Source of the DNA: Scleromatobacter humisilvae
GTDB taxonomy: Bacteria > Pseudomonadota > Gammaproteobacteria > Burkholderiales > Burkholderiaceae_C
Direction: 5' to 3'
NCBI RefSeq assembly: GCF_023231945.1
Contig: NZ_JAJLJH010000001.1
Span: forward strand, 62,001 to 126,000
DNA length: 64,000 nucleotides
Made by a program: the position numbers and the translations under genes. The notes beneath the pieces are model-generated. The model was not told the origin of the DNA. It searched no databases and was given only the letters and a program-made list of their open reading frames with translations. This document shows positions 35,911 to 45,409 of this stretch, piece after piece (the first letter of the stretch is position 1; the number at the start of each line of letters is the position of its first letter).

Positions 35911-37239
35911 ATGTCCAGGAACACCGGCTCCGTTGCGAGCTCCGACAAGTCGTGGCTGAAACTCTATGCCGCGGTCGCCGTGCTGCCGCTCGCACTGGCC
36001 GCCTGCGGCGGCGGTGGCGGCGGCTCGCCCAGCCCGGCTCCGACGCCTCCGGCGCCCGCCCCGCAACCGCCCGCACCGGCTCCCTCGTCGAGCTTCTCCG
36101 TGGCGGCTTCGGCGTTGTCGACGACGCCCGGCGGCGCGACCATCACGCTGACCGCGACCGTCACCGGCCTCACCGGCACGCCCGCCTGGACGCTGACCGG
36201 CCCCGGCTCGCTCAACACCAGCACCGGCACGACGGTCATCTACACGCCGCCGGCCTCCGGCGCGATCACTGCAAACGCGACGGCAATAGTTTCCGCCGCG
36301 CTCGCGGGCGCGACGACGCAGACGGTGAACCTGGCGGTCGTCGTCTCGGCGGCCACCGTCGGCCAGACCTGGAACACCGTCGCCGTGCAGTCGTCGGCCA
36401 ACCTCGTCGGTGTCGACTATGACGCCGGCAACTACGTGGCCATCTCCGACGCCGGCGCGGCACTCGAGAGCAGCGACGCAGCCACCTGGTCCGCGGTCAC
36501 GCCGCTGAGTTCCAGCGTCTCGACCGACCACCTCAAGGGCTACGCGATCGGCCACAGCGGCAGCAACTTCGTCGCCGCCGGCTCCACGTCGTCCTCGCCG
36601 TACACGACGACCACCGGCGCCGTCGCCACCAGCGCCGACGCCATCACCTGGACGATGCGTTCGCTGCCCGCCAACGCCACGCCGATCCACGGGCTGATCA
36701 ACGGCACGATCCTGATCGCCCTCGGCGAGACCGGAAAGCTGTACGACAGCACGGACCACGGCCAGTCATGGGCCGCGCTGCCCCCGCTCGCCGCCTCGGG
36801 CATCGGCACGATGAACGCCGGCGCCTTCAGCGGCACCAAGTACGTGGCGGTGGGCGACTCGGGCTATGTCGGGGCCAGCAGCAACGGCACCCTGTGGACG
36901 TCCGGCAAGTTGCCCAGCGTCGGCAACCTGCACGGCGTCACCTGGACCGGCACGCGCTTCGTCGCCGTGGGCGACACCGGCACCATCATCACCAGCACCG
37001 ACGGCTCGGCGTGGGCGCCGCAGACCTCGGCGCTCGCCGGCTCGCTGCGCTCGGTCGCCGTCTCGGGCGCCGGCACGGTCGTGGCCGTCGGCGACGCGGG
37101 CATCGAGACCAGCCCCGACGGCATCACCTGGACTGCGCGCAACGCGTCCGGCGTGGCTCCGCTGGCGGGCGTGGCCTTCGGCAACAACGAGTTCGTGGCC
37201 GTGGGCGCTTCGGGCCTCATCAAGTCGTCCAACAACTGA
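35911..37239 (+). CDS. Beta-propeller (BNR/photosystem-assembly-like) lipoprotein
   Basis: A 442-residue exported lipoprotein. A signal peptide ends in LALAAC (Cys about residue 32), then a Gly run and a Pro/Ala-rich linker (to about 60). An Ig-like domain (about 60-150) precedes repeats with the pattern W-(x)[31 protein letters not shown], namely [57 protein letters not shown]. These resemble sialidase (BNR)-like or YCF48-type propellers, common in secreted proteins of unknown role. AAAGGA precedes the ATG. The gene stands alone, between convergent neighbours. Confidence 0.8.
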   Translation: MSRNTGSVASSDKSWLKLYAAVAVLPLALAACGGGGGGSPSPAPTPPAPAPQPPAPAPSSSFSVAASALSTTPGGATITLTATVTGLTGTPAWTLTGPGSLNTSTGTTVIYTPPASGAITANATAIVSAALAGATTQTVNLAVVVSAATVGQTWNTVAVQSSANLVGVDYDAGNYVAISDAGAALESSDAATWSAVTPLSSSVSTDHLKGYAIGHSGSNFVAAGSTSSSPYTTTTGAVATSADAITWTMRSLPANATPIHGLINGTILIALGETGKLYDSTDHGQSWAALPPLAASGIGTMNAGAFSGTKYVAVGDSGYVGASSNGTLWTSGKLPSVGNLHGVTWTGTRFVAVGDTGTIITSTDGSAWAPQTSALAGSLRSVAVSGAGTVVAVGDAGIETSPDGITWTARNASGVAPLAGVAFGNNEFVAVGASGLIKSSNN

Positions 37240-37251
37240 CGCCGCGCAGGA

Positions 37252-38538
37252 TCACCGGGCCGCGTGTCCGGTGATCTCGCCGACGGCCGCCTCGGCGTCG
37301 GCGTCCGTCAGCGTGCGCAGGAACGCGACGAGGTCGTCGATGTCGTGCTCGTCCAGCCTCGGCTTGCCGTCCGGCCGCGGCTGGAACGGCACCTCGCGGT
37401 TGACGAACGGCACCACGTCCGCCGGCAGGTCGTCGTAGACGCGCACGCTGCCGTCGGCGTTCCTCGAATACCAGCGCGCGGGATCGGTGTCGCGCGTGGC
37501 GTAGAACGCGACCGCGTCGCGCAGCGACTTCACCGACCCGTTGTGGAAGAAGCTCGTGCGCAGCGCGACGTTGCGCAGCGTGGGCGTGCGAAAGCGTCCG
37601 CAGAAGCTCGGGTCGTCGGAGAGCCCCGGGCGGCCGGAACGGCACAGGCCCAGGTCGACCTCGGCGCCGCGCGCACGCGAGGCGAGCACCGGGATCGTCG
37701 CCGAGGCCGCCGCCGGCGGCAGGTCCGCGCGGCGCGGCGCGGCCACGGCGATGAAGCCGGCGTCGGTGAACAGCGGCGCGCGGCCGCTGCTGGCGCGCTG
37801 GCTCGGATGGCACGTGTCGCAATTGCCCTTGGCGGGGTCGCGGAACAGCGCGAGCCCGCGCAGCTCCGCGGGCGCGAGCGTCGCGCGTCCGGCCAGCCAG
37901 CGGTCGTAGCGGCTGTCGAACGGCGCGAACTCGCGGCCCTGCTCGAAGACCTCGAACGCGAGCGCCATCCAGGCGACGGTCTGCTTCGGATCGGCCAGGA
38001 CATCGCGCCCCGGCGCACTGAAAGCCCGCCGGAACCGGGCGGCGTACGGCGCCGCGGCGAGGCGGCGCGCGAGCGAGGCGGCGTCGCGGTTGCCCATCTC
38101 GCGCTCGTCGAACAGCGGCAGCAAGGCCTGCTCGCGCGCGGTGTCGGCGCGGCCGTCCCAGGTGAAGCCGCCGGTGGGGCCGCCGTCGACGCCGTGGGTC
38201 TCCTCGTCGTCGGTGGTGTGCTCGGTGAAGCGGATCGTGAACTGCGCGTAACGCAGCGACGGGATCGCGCGCGTGCCGTCGTGGGCCGGGTCGTCGTCCA
38301 TGAACGGGCTGCGCGTGTGCGCGTTCGGGCCGAACGCCCGCGCCGGATCGTGGCAGCTGGCGCAGGCCAGCGTGCCGCTGGCAGAGAGCCGCGGATCGTT
38401 GAACATCGCGCGCCCCAGTTCGGCGAGCTCGTCGACGCTCGGACGCTCGCCGTACGCGCGCGGTGCCGGCTCGACGGCCAGCGCCACCGCGGCACCGGCC
38501 AGCAGCGCCGCGACGATCGACGCGCGCGCCGCAGGCAT
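37252..38538 (-). CDS. Diheme cytochrome c peroxidase / MauG-like protein
   Basis: A 428-residue periplasmic protein. Signal peptide to about residue 22 (VALA). Heme sites are CASCH (GTLACASCHDPARAFGPN) and CDTCH (GNCDTCHPS). The C-terminal third (RTPTLRNVALRTSFFHNGSVKSLRDAVAFYATRD) is typical of the CCP/MauG family, which reduces hydrogen peroxide or modifies protein residues. It follows the phosphoesterase gene with a 2-bp gap, so the two are one transcription unit. The C-terminal family features favour MauG-like over classic CCP, but the function is open. Confidence 0.88.
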   Translation of the reverse strand: MPAARASIVAALLAGAAVALAVEPAPRAYGERPSVDELAELGRAMFNDPRLSASGTLACASCHDPARAFGPNAHTRSPFMDDDPAHDGTRAIPSLRYAQFTIRFTEHTTDDEETHGVDGGPTGGFTWDGRADTAREQALLPLFDEREMGNRDAASLARRLAAAPYAARFRRAFSAPGRDVLADPKQTVAWMALAFEVFEQGREFAPFDSRYDRWLAGRATLAPAELRGLALFRDPAKGNCDTCHPSQRASSGRAPLFTDAGFIAVAAPRRADLPPAAASATIPVLASRARGAEVDLGLCRSGRPGLSDDPSFCGRFRTPTLRNVALRTSFFHNGSVKSLRDAVAFYATRDTDPARWYSRNADGSVRVYDDLPADVVPFVNREVPFQPRPDGKPRLDEHDIDDLVAFLRTLTDADAEAAVGEITGHAAR

Positions 38539-38540
38539 CG

Positions 38541-40709
38541 TCAGCGCGCGTGCAGCTCGAGCGCCGCGCTGAGGTCGCCCATCGGCGGCAGGCCGTGCGC
38601 CTCGAGCGAGCTGTCGCGCAGCTGCAGCCCGGGCAGCACCGGCAGCGACCAGCGATGCGTGATGAAGCGGTCGATGGAGCCGGTGTCGTACGGCGTGTGG
38701 TCGACGAAGCCGCGCCGGGCGAACGGCGAGATGACCACCGCCGGGATGCGCGTGCCCGGCCCGACGAGGTCGCCCTTGGGCGGTGCGACCTCGTCCCACT
38801 GGCCGCCGTTCTCGTCGTAGGTCACCACCACCAGCATGTGGCTCCATTGCGGGCCGGCCTGCAGCTTGGCGATCAGGTCGGCGATGTGCGCGTCGCCCTC
38901 GGCGAGGCTGGCGTAGCCGGGGTGCTCGTTGTCCTTGCCGATCGGCTTGTAGAACGCGACCGGCGGCAGCTTGCCCGCGGCGGCGTCGGCGACCAGGTCG
39001 TCGTAGTCCTTCAGGTGCGCGGCGCGGTCGGCGGCGTGCGTCTTCGGGTCGAGCGTGGCGTAGTAGTTGAACGGCTGGTGGTGCGACTGGAAGTTGCCCG
39101 ACGCGGCCTCGTAGACCTTGGTGCGATCGGCCGTCACGGCGTTCCAGCCGCCGGCGTACCACGTCCAGGCCACGCCCTTGCCGCTGAGCAGGTCGCCGAT
39201 GGTGATGCCGATCTGAGCGGGCAGCGTCGTGGGCTCGAGCGGGTTCGCGTAGAGGCCCGCGGTGTCGTCGGGCGTCGGCGGGTTGTAGCTGGGCTGGTAC
39301 GGCGGCTGCATCGTGTTGACGCTGTGGAAGGTGCCGTCGCCGAGATAGTCCTTGGGCGTGAGGTTGCCGCTCTTCTTGAACACGGGCGGGCCGGTCAGCG
39401 CCGAGGCGGGCGAGTTGTCGGCCAGCGCCAGGTCGGGCGTGAACTTGCCGTCCGCGTCGGTGCGCAGGATCGCGATGGTCGGATGCGCGGGGCTCTTGTC
39501 CGCGTCCGGGTAGACCGGCATGCAGGCGCAGACCAGGTACTGGTGGTTCAGGTACGAGCCGCCGAACGCGCCCTGGAAGAAGCGGTCGGCCAGCGTGTAG
39601 TCGCGCGCGATCTTCCACATCGCCGTGCGGCTGCCGTCGAAGTAGCCCATCACGGTGCCGCCGGAGTCGCCCCAGGCGGCGAACTTGTCGTTCAGGCCGC
39701 CGTCGATCTGCATCTGGTTCTCGTAGAACCGGTGGTACAGGTCGCGCGTGACGATGGTGTTGGGCAGCGCGGGCGTGCCCCACGCGGGCGTGGGCGAGTC
39801 GATCTGGAACGGCGCGTTGGGCAGCACGTTGGTGGTCTGCGCCTGCGTCACCGTCACCGGCTGGCCGGCCGCGGTGAGGCCGCCCCAGGCCGGCGGCAGC
39901 TTGGCGAGCACGCTGTCGTCGCGATCCTTCTGCGGCGCGAACGCGGGCGCGCCCTTCTTCTTCGCATCTTTCGCCACGGCCACGCCCGTGGCGCCGGGGA
40001 AGTTGGCGAACAGGTTGTAGAAGCTGCGGTTCTCGGCGTAGATCACGACGACGTTGGCGATGCGGTCGAGGTCGAGCCGGCTCGCGAGCGCGGCGGCGAG
40101 GTCGTCCTTGCGGCCGCTGTCGGCGACGGCGCTGGCGATGCGATCCATCACCGCGTTCTGTTCGGCCACGAGCAGCGCGCGCCTGGCGGGATCGGCGATG
40201 GCCAGCGAATCGATCGTGGCGGCGGCCGTGGCGGCCGAGTCGCCGTCGCCCAGCCCCAGGCGCGCGCGCAGCTGCCTCTCGGCGTCGGCCGGCGAGCCGC
40301 CCTTGCCCGTCGCGTCGACGATCGCCTGCAGCTCGGTGGACAGCGGCCCGACCGCCCGCGATCCCGCAGCGTCGCCGGCGGGCGCGCGCAGCACGAGCGG
40401 CCGCGCCACCGCGCCCTCGGTGTGCGCGGCCGGGTCGACCCAGGTCGCGCCCTTGCCGACCTCGGCCAGGATCGGCCCCTTGCCGAACAGCTTGAAGCGG
40501 CCCTGCTTGTCCGTGAACTCCGCGTGCTCGTTGGCATCGCAGCGCGCATTGCCGTTGTGGTCGATGCAGACCTTGGCGTGCACCACGAGCTTGCCGTCGA
40601 CGCCCATCACGACGCCGGAGACCTCGGGCGACGCCGCCGCGGCGCCGGTCGACAGGAAGGCGGCGAACAGCGCGCCGGCCAGGGGAGTAAGGTGCAGCGG
40701 TCGGGCCAT
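38541..40709 (-). CDS. AcpA/phospholipase C-type phosphoesterase, exported
   Basis: A 722-residue exported hydrolase. The signal peptide runs to about residue 25 (GAAAA). An N-terminal SdrD/carboxypeptidase-like domain has a Ca-loop-like CIDHNGNARCDANE. The main phosphoesterase domain (PF04185-type) starts at VVVIYAENRSFYNLF, with the Glu-Asn motif of the metal site, and has TYDENGGQWDEVAPP late in the domain. It hydrolyses phosphate esters or phospholipids in the periplasm or outside the cell. The start at 40709 gives the signal peptide. Promoter DNA is shared with the divergent metallophosphoesterase. The peroxidase gene follows directly. Confidence 0.86.
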   Translation of the reverse strand: MARPLHLTPLAGALFAAFLSTGAAAASPEVSGVVMGVDGKLVVHAKVCIDHNGNARCDANEHAEFTDKQGRFKLFGKGPILAEVGKGATWVDPAAHTEGAVARPLVLRAPAGDAAGSRAVGPLSTELQAIVDATGKGGSPADAERQLRARLGLGDGDSAATAAATIDSLAIADPARRALLVAEQNAVMDRIASAVADSGRKDDLAAALASRLDLDRIANVVVIYAENRSFYNLFANFPGATGVAVAKDAKKKGAPAFAPQKDRDDSVLAKLPPAWGGLTAAGQPVTVTQAQTTNVLPNAPFQIDSPTPAWGTPALPNTIVTRDLYHRFYENQMQIDGGLNDKFAAWGDSGGTVMGYFDGSRTAMWKIARDYTLADRFFQGAFGGSYLNHQYLVCACMPVYPDADKSPAHPTIAILRTDADGKFTPDLALADNSPASALTGPPVFKKSGNLTPKDYLGDGTFHSVNTMQPPYQPSYNPPTPDDTAGLYANPLEPTTLPAQIGITIGDLLSGKGVAWTWYAGGWNAVTADRTKVYEAASGNFQSHHQPFNYYATLDPKTHAADRAAHLKDYDDLVADAAAGKLPPVAFYKPIGKDNEHPGYASLAEGDAHIADLIAKLQAGPQWSHMLVVVTYDENGGQWDEVAPPKGDLVGPGTRIPAVVISPFARRGFVDHTPYDTGSIDRFITHRWSLPVLPGLQLRDSSLEAHGLPPMGDLSAALELHAR

Positions 40710-40890
40710 GGAAGCTCTCTCGTTCGTGCCGATGTGTTGGCGGCATTCTCGCCGTGAATCCTTTCGGCTTCGGGACAAGGCGTAACCGAATGCGGGGTTT
40801 CCCACCCCCTGGACGCGGGGGCTTGCGTAATCCCGTACGAGGCCTGTCAAGGACTGCTGGCAACATGCAGTCGCGCACCATGAAGAAACG

Positions 40891-41637
40891 ATGACCAAGA
40901 TCGCGGTCGTGACCGACCTGCACGCCAACCGGGAGGCCGTCGAGGCCGTCTTCGCCCATGCCCGCGCGCAAGGGGCCACGGAGTGGGCGTTCCTGGGAGA
41001 CTTCGTCGGCTACGGCGCCGACCCGGCCTGGGTCGTCGACCAGGTGCGCGAGATGGTGGACGCCGGCGCCGCCGCCGTCTGCGGCAACCACGACGAGGCC
41101 GCCGTCATCGGCGGCACGCCGCAGATGCGCACCGAGGCCCGCATGGTCATCGACTGGACCCGCGCCCAGCTCGACCCCGGCCAGCTCGACTTCCTCGCCG
41201 CCCTGCCCTTCCAGGTGCAGCGCGAGGATCGCCTGTATGTGCACGCCAACGCGTACGCGCCGAGCCAGTGGGAATACGTGCAGGGCCGCGCCGACGCCGT
41301 GCGCTCGATCCACGCCACCACCTGCCACTACACCTTCTGCGGCCACGTGCACGAGCCCGCGCTGTACCACCTGGGCGCCACCGGCAAGGCCGGCGACTTC
41401 AAGCCCACGCCCGAAGTGCCGATCCCGCTGCCCGGCTATCGGCAGTGGCTCGTCATCCCCGGCTCGGCCGGCCAGCCGCGCGACGGCAACCCCGCCGCCT
41501 GCTACGCGATGTTCGAGCCCGCGGCCCAGCGGATCACGTATCACCGTGTACCCTACGACCACGAGAGCGCCGCCGCCAAGATCCGCGCGGCGGGCCTGCC
41601 CGAGCGGCTGGCGGCGCGACTCGCCGAAGGGATCTGA
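40891..41637 (+). CDS. Calcineurin-like metallophosphoesterase
   Basis: A 248-residue soluble phosphoesterase. Metal-binding motifs are in order: DLHAN (residues 8-12), GDFVGYG, GNHDE, and the C-terminal GHVHEPAL. The family includes phosphoprotein phosphatases of the PrpE/YfcE type. It ends 2 bp before the GTG start of a kinase gene, so the pair may form an antagonistic kinase/phosphatase unit. This is suggested by the arrangement only. Confidence 0.87.
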   Translation: MTKIAVVTDLHANREAVEAVFAHARAQGATEWAFLGDFVGYGADPAWVVDQVREMVDAGAAAVCGNHDEAAVIGGTPQMRTEARMVIDWTRAQLDPGQLDFLAALPFQVQREDRLYVHANAYAPSQWEYVQGRADAVRSIHATTCHYTFCGHVHEPALYHLGATGKAGDFKPTPEVPIPLPGYRQWLVIPGSAGQPRDGNPAACYAMFEPAAQRITYHRVPYDHESAAAKIRAAGLPERLAARLAEGI

Positions 41638-41639
41638 CC

Positions 41640-43277
41640 GTGGTCAACGTTCCGCCGAAGAAGAAGTCGCCCGCGCAACGATCGGGCACGGTGCAATCGA
41701 GCGGCGCGTTCAATTCGGGCGCGGGCGGCGGCTCGCGCGGCGGGCGCGACTGGTACGACATCGGCGGCCTCGCCCCGCCGCTCGAGAAGGGCGCGGTCGT
41801 CGAGGGCTTCCTGCTCGAGAAGCGGATGCACCAGGGCGGCATGGCCAGCATGTGGCGCGTCAGCCGCGTCGACGCCGAGGGCAACCCGGCGCCCGTCGCC
41901 GACGAGCCGCCGCTGATCATGAAGGTGCCGCGCATCAAGGGCGGCGAGGATCCGGCGACGATCGTCGGCTACGAAGTCGAGCAGATGATCATGCCGGCGC
42001 TGACCGGCCAGCACGTGCCGCGCTACGTCGCGCGCGGCGACTTCACGCGCCAGCCCTTCATCGTGATGGAGCACATCGCGGGCGACACGCTGCGCCCGCG
42101 GCTCGAACACGCGCCGCTGGCGCTCGACGAGGTCGCCGAGATCGGCATCCGCGTGGCCACCGCGCTGCACGACCTGCACCGCCAGCACGTCGTGCACCTG
42201 GACATCAAGCCCAGCAACATCATGTTCCGCCCCGACGGCGCGGCCGTGCTGGTCGACTACGGACTGTCGCGCCACGAACACCTGCCCGACCTGCTGGAAG
42301 AGGAGTTCTCGCTGCCGATGGGCACCGGGCCCTACATGTCGCCCGAGCAGGTGCAGTTCATCCGCAACGACCCGCGCAGCGACCTGTTCGCGCTGGGCGT
42401 GATGCTGTACCACTTCACCACCGGCGAGCGCCCGTTCGGCGCGCCGACGTCGGTGCGCGGCCTGCGCAAGCGCCTGTGGATCGATCCGGTGCCGCCGCGC
42501 GCGCTGCGTCCCGACTGCCCGCCCTGGCTGCAGGAGGTCATCCTCAAGTGCCTCGAGGTGCAGCCGGACAAGCGCTACCAGACCGCCGCGCAACTCGCGC
42601 TGGACCTGCAGCAGCCCGACCAGATCGTGCTGACGCGGCGCGCCGAGCGCATCGCGCGCTCGAGCCAGTGGACACGCCTGAAGCGCTGGTTCTTCGCACT
42701 CGGCGCCGAGCCGGCCGAGGCCGTCGCGCCGACGGCCACCGAGGTGCTCAATCGCAGCAGCATCATCATGGCGGCGGTCGACGTCGACAACGCCTCGCCC
42801 GAGCTGCTCGACCAGCTGCGCGAGACGGTGCGCCGCATCGTGCTGACCGAGCCCGGCGCGCGGCTCGCGTGCGTCAGCGTGATGCGCATCGCCCGCATCG
42901 GCACCGACGCGCTGACCGACCACACCGGCAAGAGCCTGCACGTCAAGCAACTGGTCGGACTCAAGCACTGGGCGCGGCCGATCAGCAAGTCGCTCAACCT
43001 CGAGGACGGCCGCCTCACCTTCCACGTGCTCGAGGCGCCCGACCCCGCCGACGCGCTGGTCGACTTCGCGCGCCGCAACCAGGTCGACCACATCGTGATG
43101 GGCGCGCGCGGCAACTCGCTGCTGCGGCGCTACCTGGGCAGCGTGTCGTCGACGGTCGTCGCGGAGTCCCTGTGCACGGTCACGGTGGTGCGGGCGACGG
43201 CGCCGACCGAGACGGAAGCGAGCGAGGCGGCGCGCAAGCCGGCGCCGGACACGCCGAGCGACTTCGCGCCGTCGTGA
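41640..43277 (+). CDS. Ser/Thr protein kinase fused to universal stress (Usp) domain
   Basis: A 545-residue cytoplasmic protein. The kinase domain (about residues 50-320) has a glycine-rich MHQGGMASMW, the ATP Lys in IMKVPRI, a catalytic loop HLDIKPSN (HLD instead of HRD) and a DYG in place of DFG, followed by the activation segment MGTGPYMSPEQ. It is thus a Hanks-type kinase with bacterial variations. The C-terminal Usp domain (about 375-530) has SIIMAAVDVDN and the ATP-binding pattern MGARGNSLLRRYLGSVSSTV. The fusion suggests energy- or stress-sensing kinase activity. GTG start, 2 bp after the phosphoesterase. Confidence 0.88.
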   Translation: MVNVPPKKKSPAQRSGTVQSSGAFNSGAGGGSRGGRDWYDIGGLAPPLEKGAVVEGFLLEKRMHQGGMASMWRVSRVDAEGNPAPVADEPPLIMKVPRIKGGEDPATIVGYEVEQMIMPALTGQHVPRYVARGDFTRQPFIVMEHIAGDTLRPRLEHAPLALDEVAEIGIRVATALHDLHRQHVVHLDIKPSNIMFRPDGAAVLVDYGLSRHEHLPDLLEEEFSLPMGTGPYMSPEQVQFIRNDPRSDLFALGVMLYHFTTGERPFGAPTSVRGLRKRLWIDPVPPRALRPDCPPWLQEVILKCLEVQPDKRYQTAAQLALDLQQPDQIVLTRRAERIARSSQWTRLKRWFFALGAEPAEAVAPTATEVLNRSSIIMAAVDVDNASPELLDQLRETVRRIVLTEPGARLACVSVMRIARIGTDALTDHTGKSLHVKQLVGLKHWARPISKSLNLEDGRLTFHVLEAPDPADALVDFARRNQVDHIVMGARGNSLLRRYLGSVSSTVVAESLCTVTVVRATAPTETEASEAARKPAPDTPSDFAPS

Positions 43278-43375
43278 GCGGCCCGCAGGCTGACCGCGAC
43301 AGGCGGCGGACAGGGTGGCCGGCGTCCCGGCCGGACGCGGCGCTGCACGATTCTCGAGCCGATGAAGGAAAGAAC

Positions 43376-43801
43376 GTGGCCCCGACCGATACCCCGCTCC
43401 ACGGTTCCTGGCGGCTGGTCTCCTTCGAGACCGAACGGCAGGACTCGAGGCAGCGCACCCAGCCGTGGGGCGCCGAGCCCAACGGCGTCCTGAGCTTCGG
43501 CGCCGACGGGCGGATGATGGTGCTGGTCACCGCGAGGGCGCGGGAGCCCGGCAACACCGACGAGAAGCAGTTGGCGCTGTTCCGCACGCTGATGGCCTAC
43601 ACGGGCCGCTATCGGATCGACGGCGACCGGTTCATCGCGAAGATCGACGCCTCCTGGAACGAGGCCTGGAACGGCAGCGAGCAGGAACGTTTCTTCAAGC
43701 TGGATGGAGACACCCTCGAGGTCAGCACGGCCTGGATGCCGAATCCGCTGGTGCCGGGCAGCCCGATCGGACGCGGCGTGCTGCGATTCACGCGCGAGTG
43801 A
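43376..43801 (+). CDS. Lipocalin-like domain protein
   Basis: A 141-residue protein with the lipocalin-like (DUF1348/Lipocalin_5-type) pattern: HGSWRLVSFETERQ at the start, FGADGRMMVLVTARAR, YTGRYRIDGDRFIAKIDASWNEAWNG, and a last strand GRGVLRFTRE. Such small proteins are thought to be ligand-binding; none of the ligands is known here. GTG 43376 is chosen because AAGGA lies 9-10 nt upstream and no ATG in frame gives a better start. No signal peptide, so cytoplasmic. Confidence 0.75.
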   Translation: MAPTDTPLHGSWRLVSFETERQDSRQRTQPWGAEPNGVLSFGADGRMMVLVTARAREPGNTDEKQLALFRTLMAYTGRYRIDGDRFIAKIDASWNEAWNGSEQERFFKLDGDTLEVSTAWMPNPLVPGSPIGRGVLRFTRE

Positions 43802-43834
43802 TCGGCGTCTCCAGGAACCGCTAAGCTGCGCCCC

Positions 43835-44476
43835 ATGACCAAGCTCTGGGACATCTCCCCCCCCGTCAACGCCCGCTCGCCCGTCTTCCCCGGCGACACC
43901 GAATACCGCCAGGTCTGGGGCGCGACCATCGGCCCGGACTGCCCGGTCAACGTCAGCGCCATCACGCTGTCGCCGCACACCGGCGCGCACGCCGACGCGC
44001 CGCTGCACTACGAGGCCGGCGCAGCCACCATCGGCGAGGTCTCGCTGGAACCCTTCCTCGGCCCATGCCGCGTGATCCACGCGATCGGCGCCGGGCCGCT
44101 GGTGACGATGGACCACCTCGCGCACGCGCTGCCGCCCGCGGCGGCGCCGCTGCCCGCGCGCGTGCTGGTGCGCACGTACGCGAAGGCGCCGATCGACGCG
44201 TTCGACAACGACTGCGCCGCGTTCGCGCCGGCGACGGTCGGGGCGCTGGCCGACCTCGGCGTGACGCTGGTGGGCATCGACACCGCGAGCGTCGACCCGG
44301 CCAGCAGCAAGACGCTGGACAGCCACCAGGTGCTGCGCCGGCGCGGCCTGCGCGTGCTGGAGAACCTCGTCCTCGACGACGTGCCCGAGGGCGACTACGA
44401 GCTGATCGCGCTGCCGCTCAAGCTGACGTCGGCCGACGCGAGCCCGGTCCGGGCCGTGCTGCGCGCGCTGGCCTGA
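43835..44476 (+). CDS. kynB: Kynurenine formamidase (arylformamidase)
   Basis: A 213-residue metal-dependent hydrolase that turns N-formylkynurenine into kynurenine in tryptophan breakdown. It begins LWDISPPVNARSPVFPGDT and has the zinc motif HTGAHADAPLHY (residues about 49-60), GVDTASVDP-like GIDTASVDPASSKTLDSHQVL, and the late LVLDDVPEGDYELIALPLKL. This matches bacterial KynB closely. It is not with kynA/kynU here, which are often neighbours. The start ATG at 43835 has no obvious strong Shine-Dalgarno. Confidence 0.93.
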   Translation: MTKLWDISPPVNARSPVFPGDTEYRQVWGATIGPDCPVNVSAITLSPHTGAHADAPLHYEAGAATIGEVSLEPFLGPCRVIHAIGAGPLVTMDHLAHALPPAAAPLPARVLVRTYAKAPIDAFDNDCAAFAPATVGALADLGVTLVGIDTASVDPASSKTLDSHQVLRRRGLRVLENLVLDDVPEGDYELIALPLKLTSADASPVRAVLRALA

Positions 44477-44567
44477 ACGGCGCCGCCCACCCCTAGGACG
44501 GGGTCGCCCGCGAGGCCAGCGGGGCGGATAGTGCGGGGTTCGTCGACGGCGCGTTCCGGGAGGCCAT

Positions 44568-45278
44568 GTGCAGACGTTCCTGCGGGTGCTCAATCTGATT
44601 GCGGGTCCGATCCTGACGCTCTGTTTCGCCGCGAGATTGAGCAGCCTGAGGATCTCGGGCAGCGACGCCGGCAAGGAAATCGGCGGCGCGCTCGCGGGCC
44701 TGGTGATGCTGGCCGTCGAACTCGCGCTGTCGCAGGGCCCCAAGCACAGCGCCTGGCTGTGCCGCTGGCTGGATCCTCGCGCGGCCTTCGAGGGCGTCTG
44801 GCTGCAGGAGAACCTCGGCGGCACGGACAGCGCGCTCAGCATCTTCTCCATGGACTACGACGGCGAGAGCGATTCCTACCGCCTGGACGGCAATGCCTAC
44901 TCGCTCGACGGCACGCGCTGGGCGCTCTGGAGGTCGACCCACGTGTTCATCGACGCGTCGCGGCTTCGCACCACCTATCGCTGGACCGGCGACCTGATCG
45001 GGCCGGCAGCGGGCTCGGAGTCCGACAAGTCCGGCCTGGCGGAGATGACCTTGCGCAAGCCGCCGGCGTTCTCCCTGCCGATGATGGGCGACGGCGAGGT
45101 CGTCCATGTCGGCGAGGCGAACAAGAAGAACTTCCGGCTGCGCCGCGTGACGCCGCAGTTGCTCGCGGAGCTCGGCCTGCCCTTCACGCTGCGCGCGCTG
45201 CGGCTGGATGCGCACGACGAGGACTCGCGGCTGGCCGCGGCGGACCTGCGCGCGCGCCAGGCGCCGAAGGCGGCCTGA
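44568..45278 (+). CDS. Orphan two-TM / beta-rich protein
   Basis: A 236-residue protein with a GTG start. Two hydrophobic helices at about residues 4-22 and 38-55 are followed by a strand-rich soluble part: AAFEGVWLQEN, SIFSMDYDGESDSYRLDGNAYSLDGTRWALWRSTHVFID, RLRTTYRWTGDLI, EMTLRKPP. The 2TM-plus-beta layout with an early (E)G-x-W resembles the S-2TM-beta/Cap15 effectors of cyclic-nucleotide defence systems, but no nucleotidyltransferase or other defence gene is adjacent. I cannot assign a family. It stands alone between kynB and the aminopeptidase gene. Confidence 0.6.
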   Translation: MQTFLRVLNLIAGPILTLCFAARLSSLRISGSDAGKEIGGALAGLVMLAVELALSQGPKHSAWLCRWLDPRAAFEGVWLQENLGGTDSALSIFSMDYDGESDSYRLDGNAYSLDGTRWALWRSTHVFIDASRLRTTYRWTGDLIGPAAGSESDKSGLAEMTLRKPPAFSLPMMGDGEVVHVGEANKKNFRLRRVTPQLLAELGLPFTLRALRLDAHDEDSRLAAADLRARQAPKAA

Positions 45279-45409
45279 CGGCCAGTCCGCGCCGCCGGCC
45301 GCGAAAACCTCGGTTTCCGCGCGGGAGAACGCCCGGCATCCCCGCTGGCGAACGCCTAAAATCGGGCATTCGAACGGCCTTGCGCCACTGCCACCTGCGA
45401 AAGACATCC

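Noticed and set aside
44477-44520. ACCCC-TAGGAC-GGGGT hairpin after kynB as a terminator
   Set aside because: The stem is short and no T-run follows.
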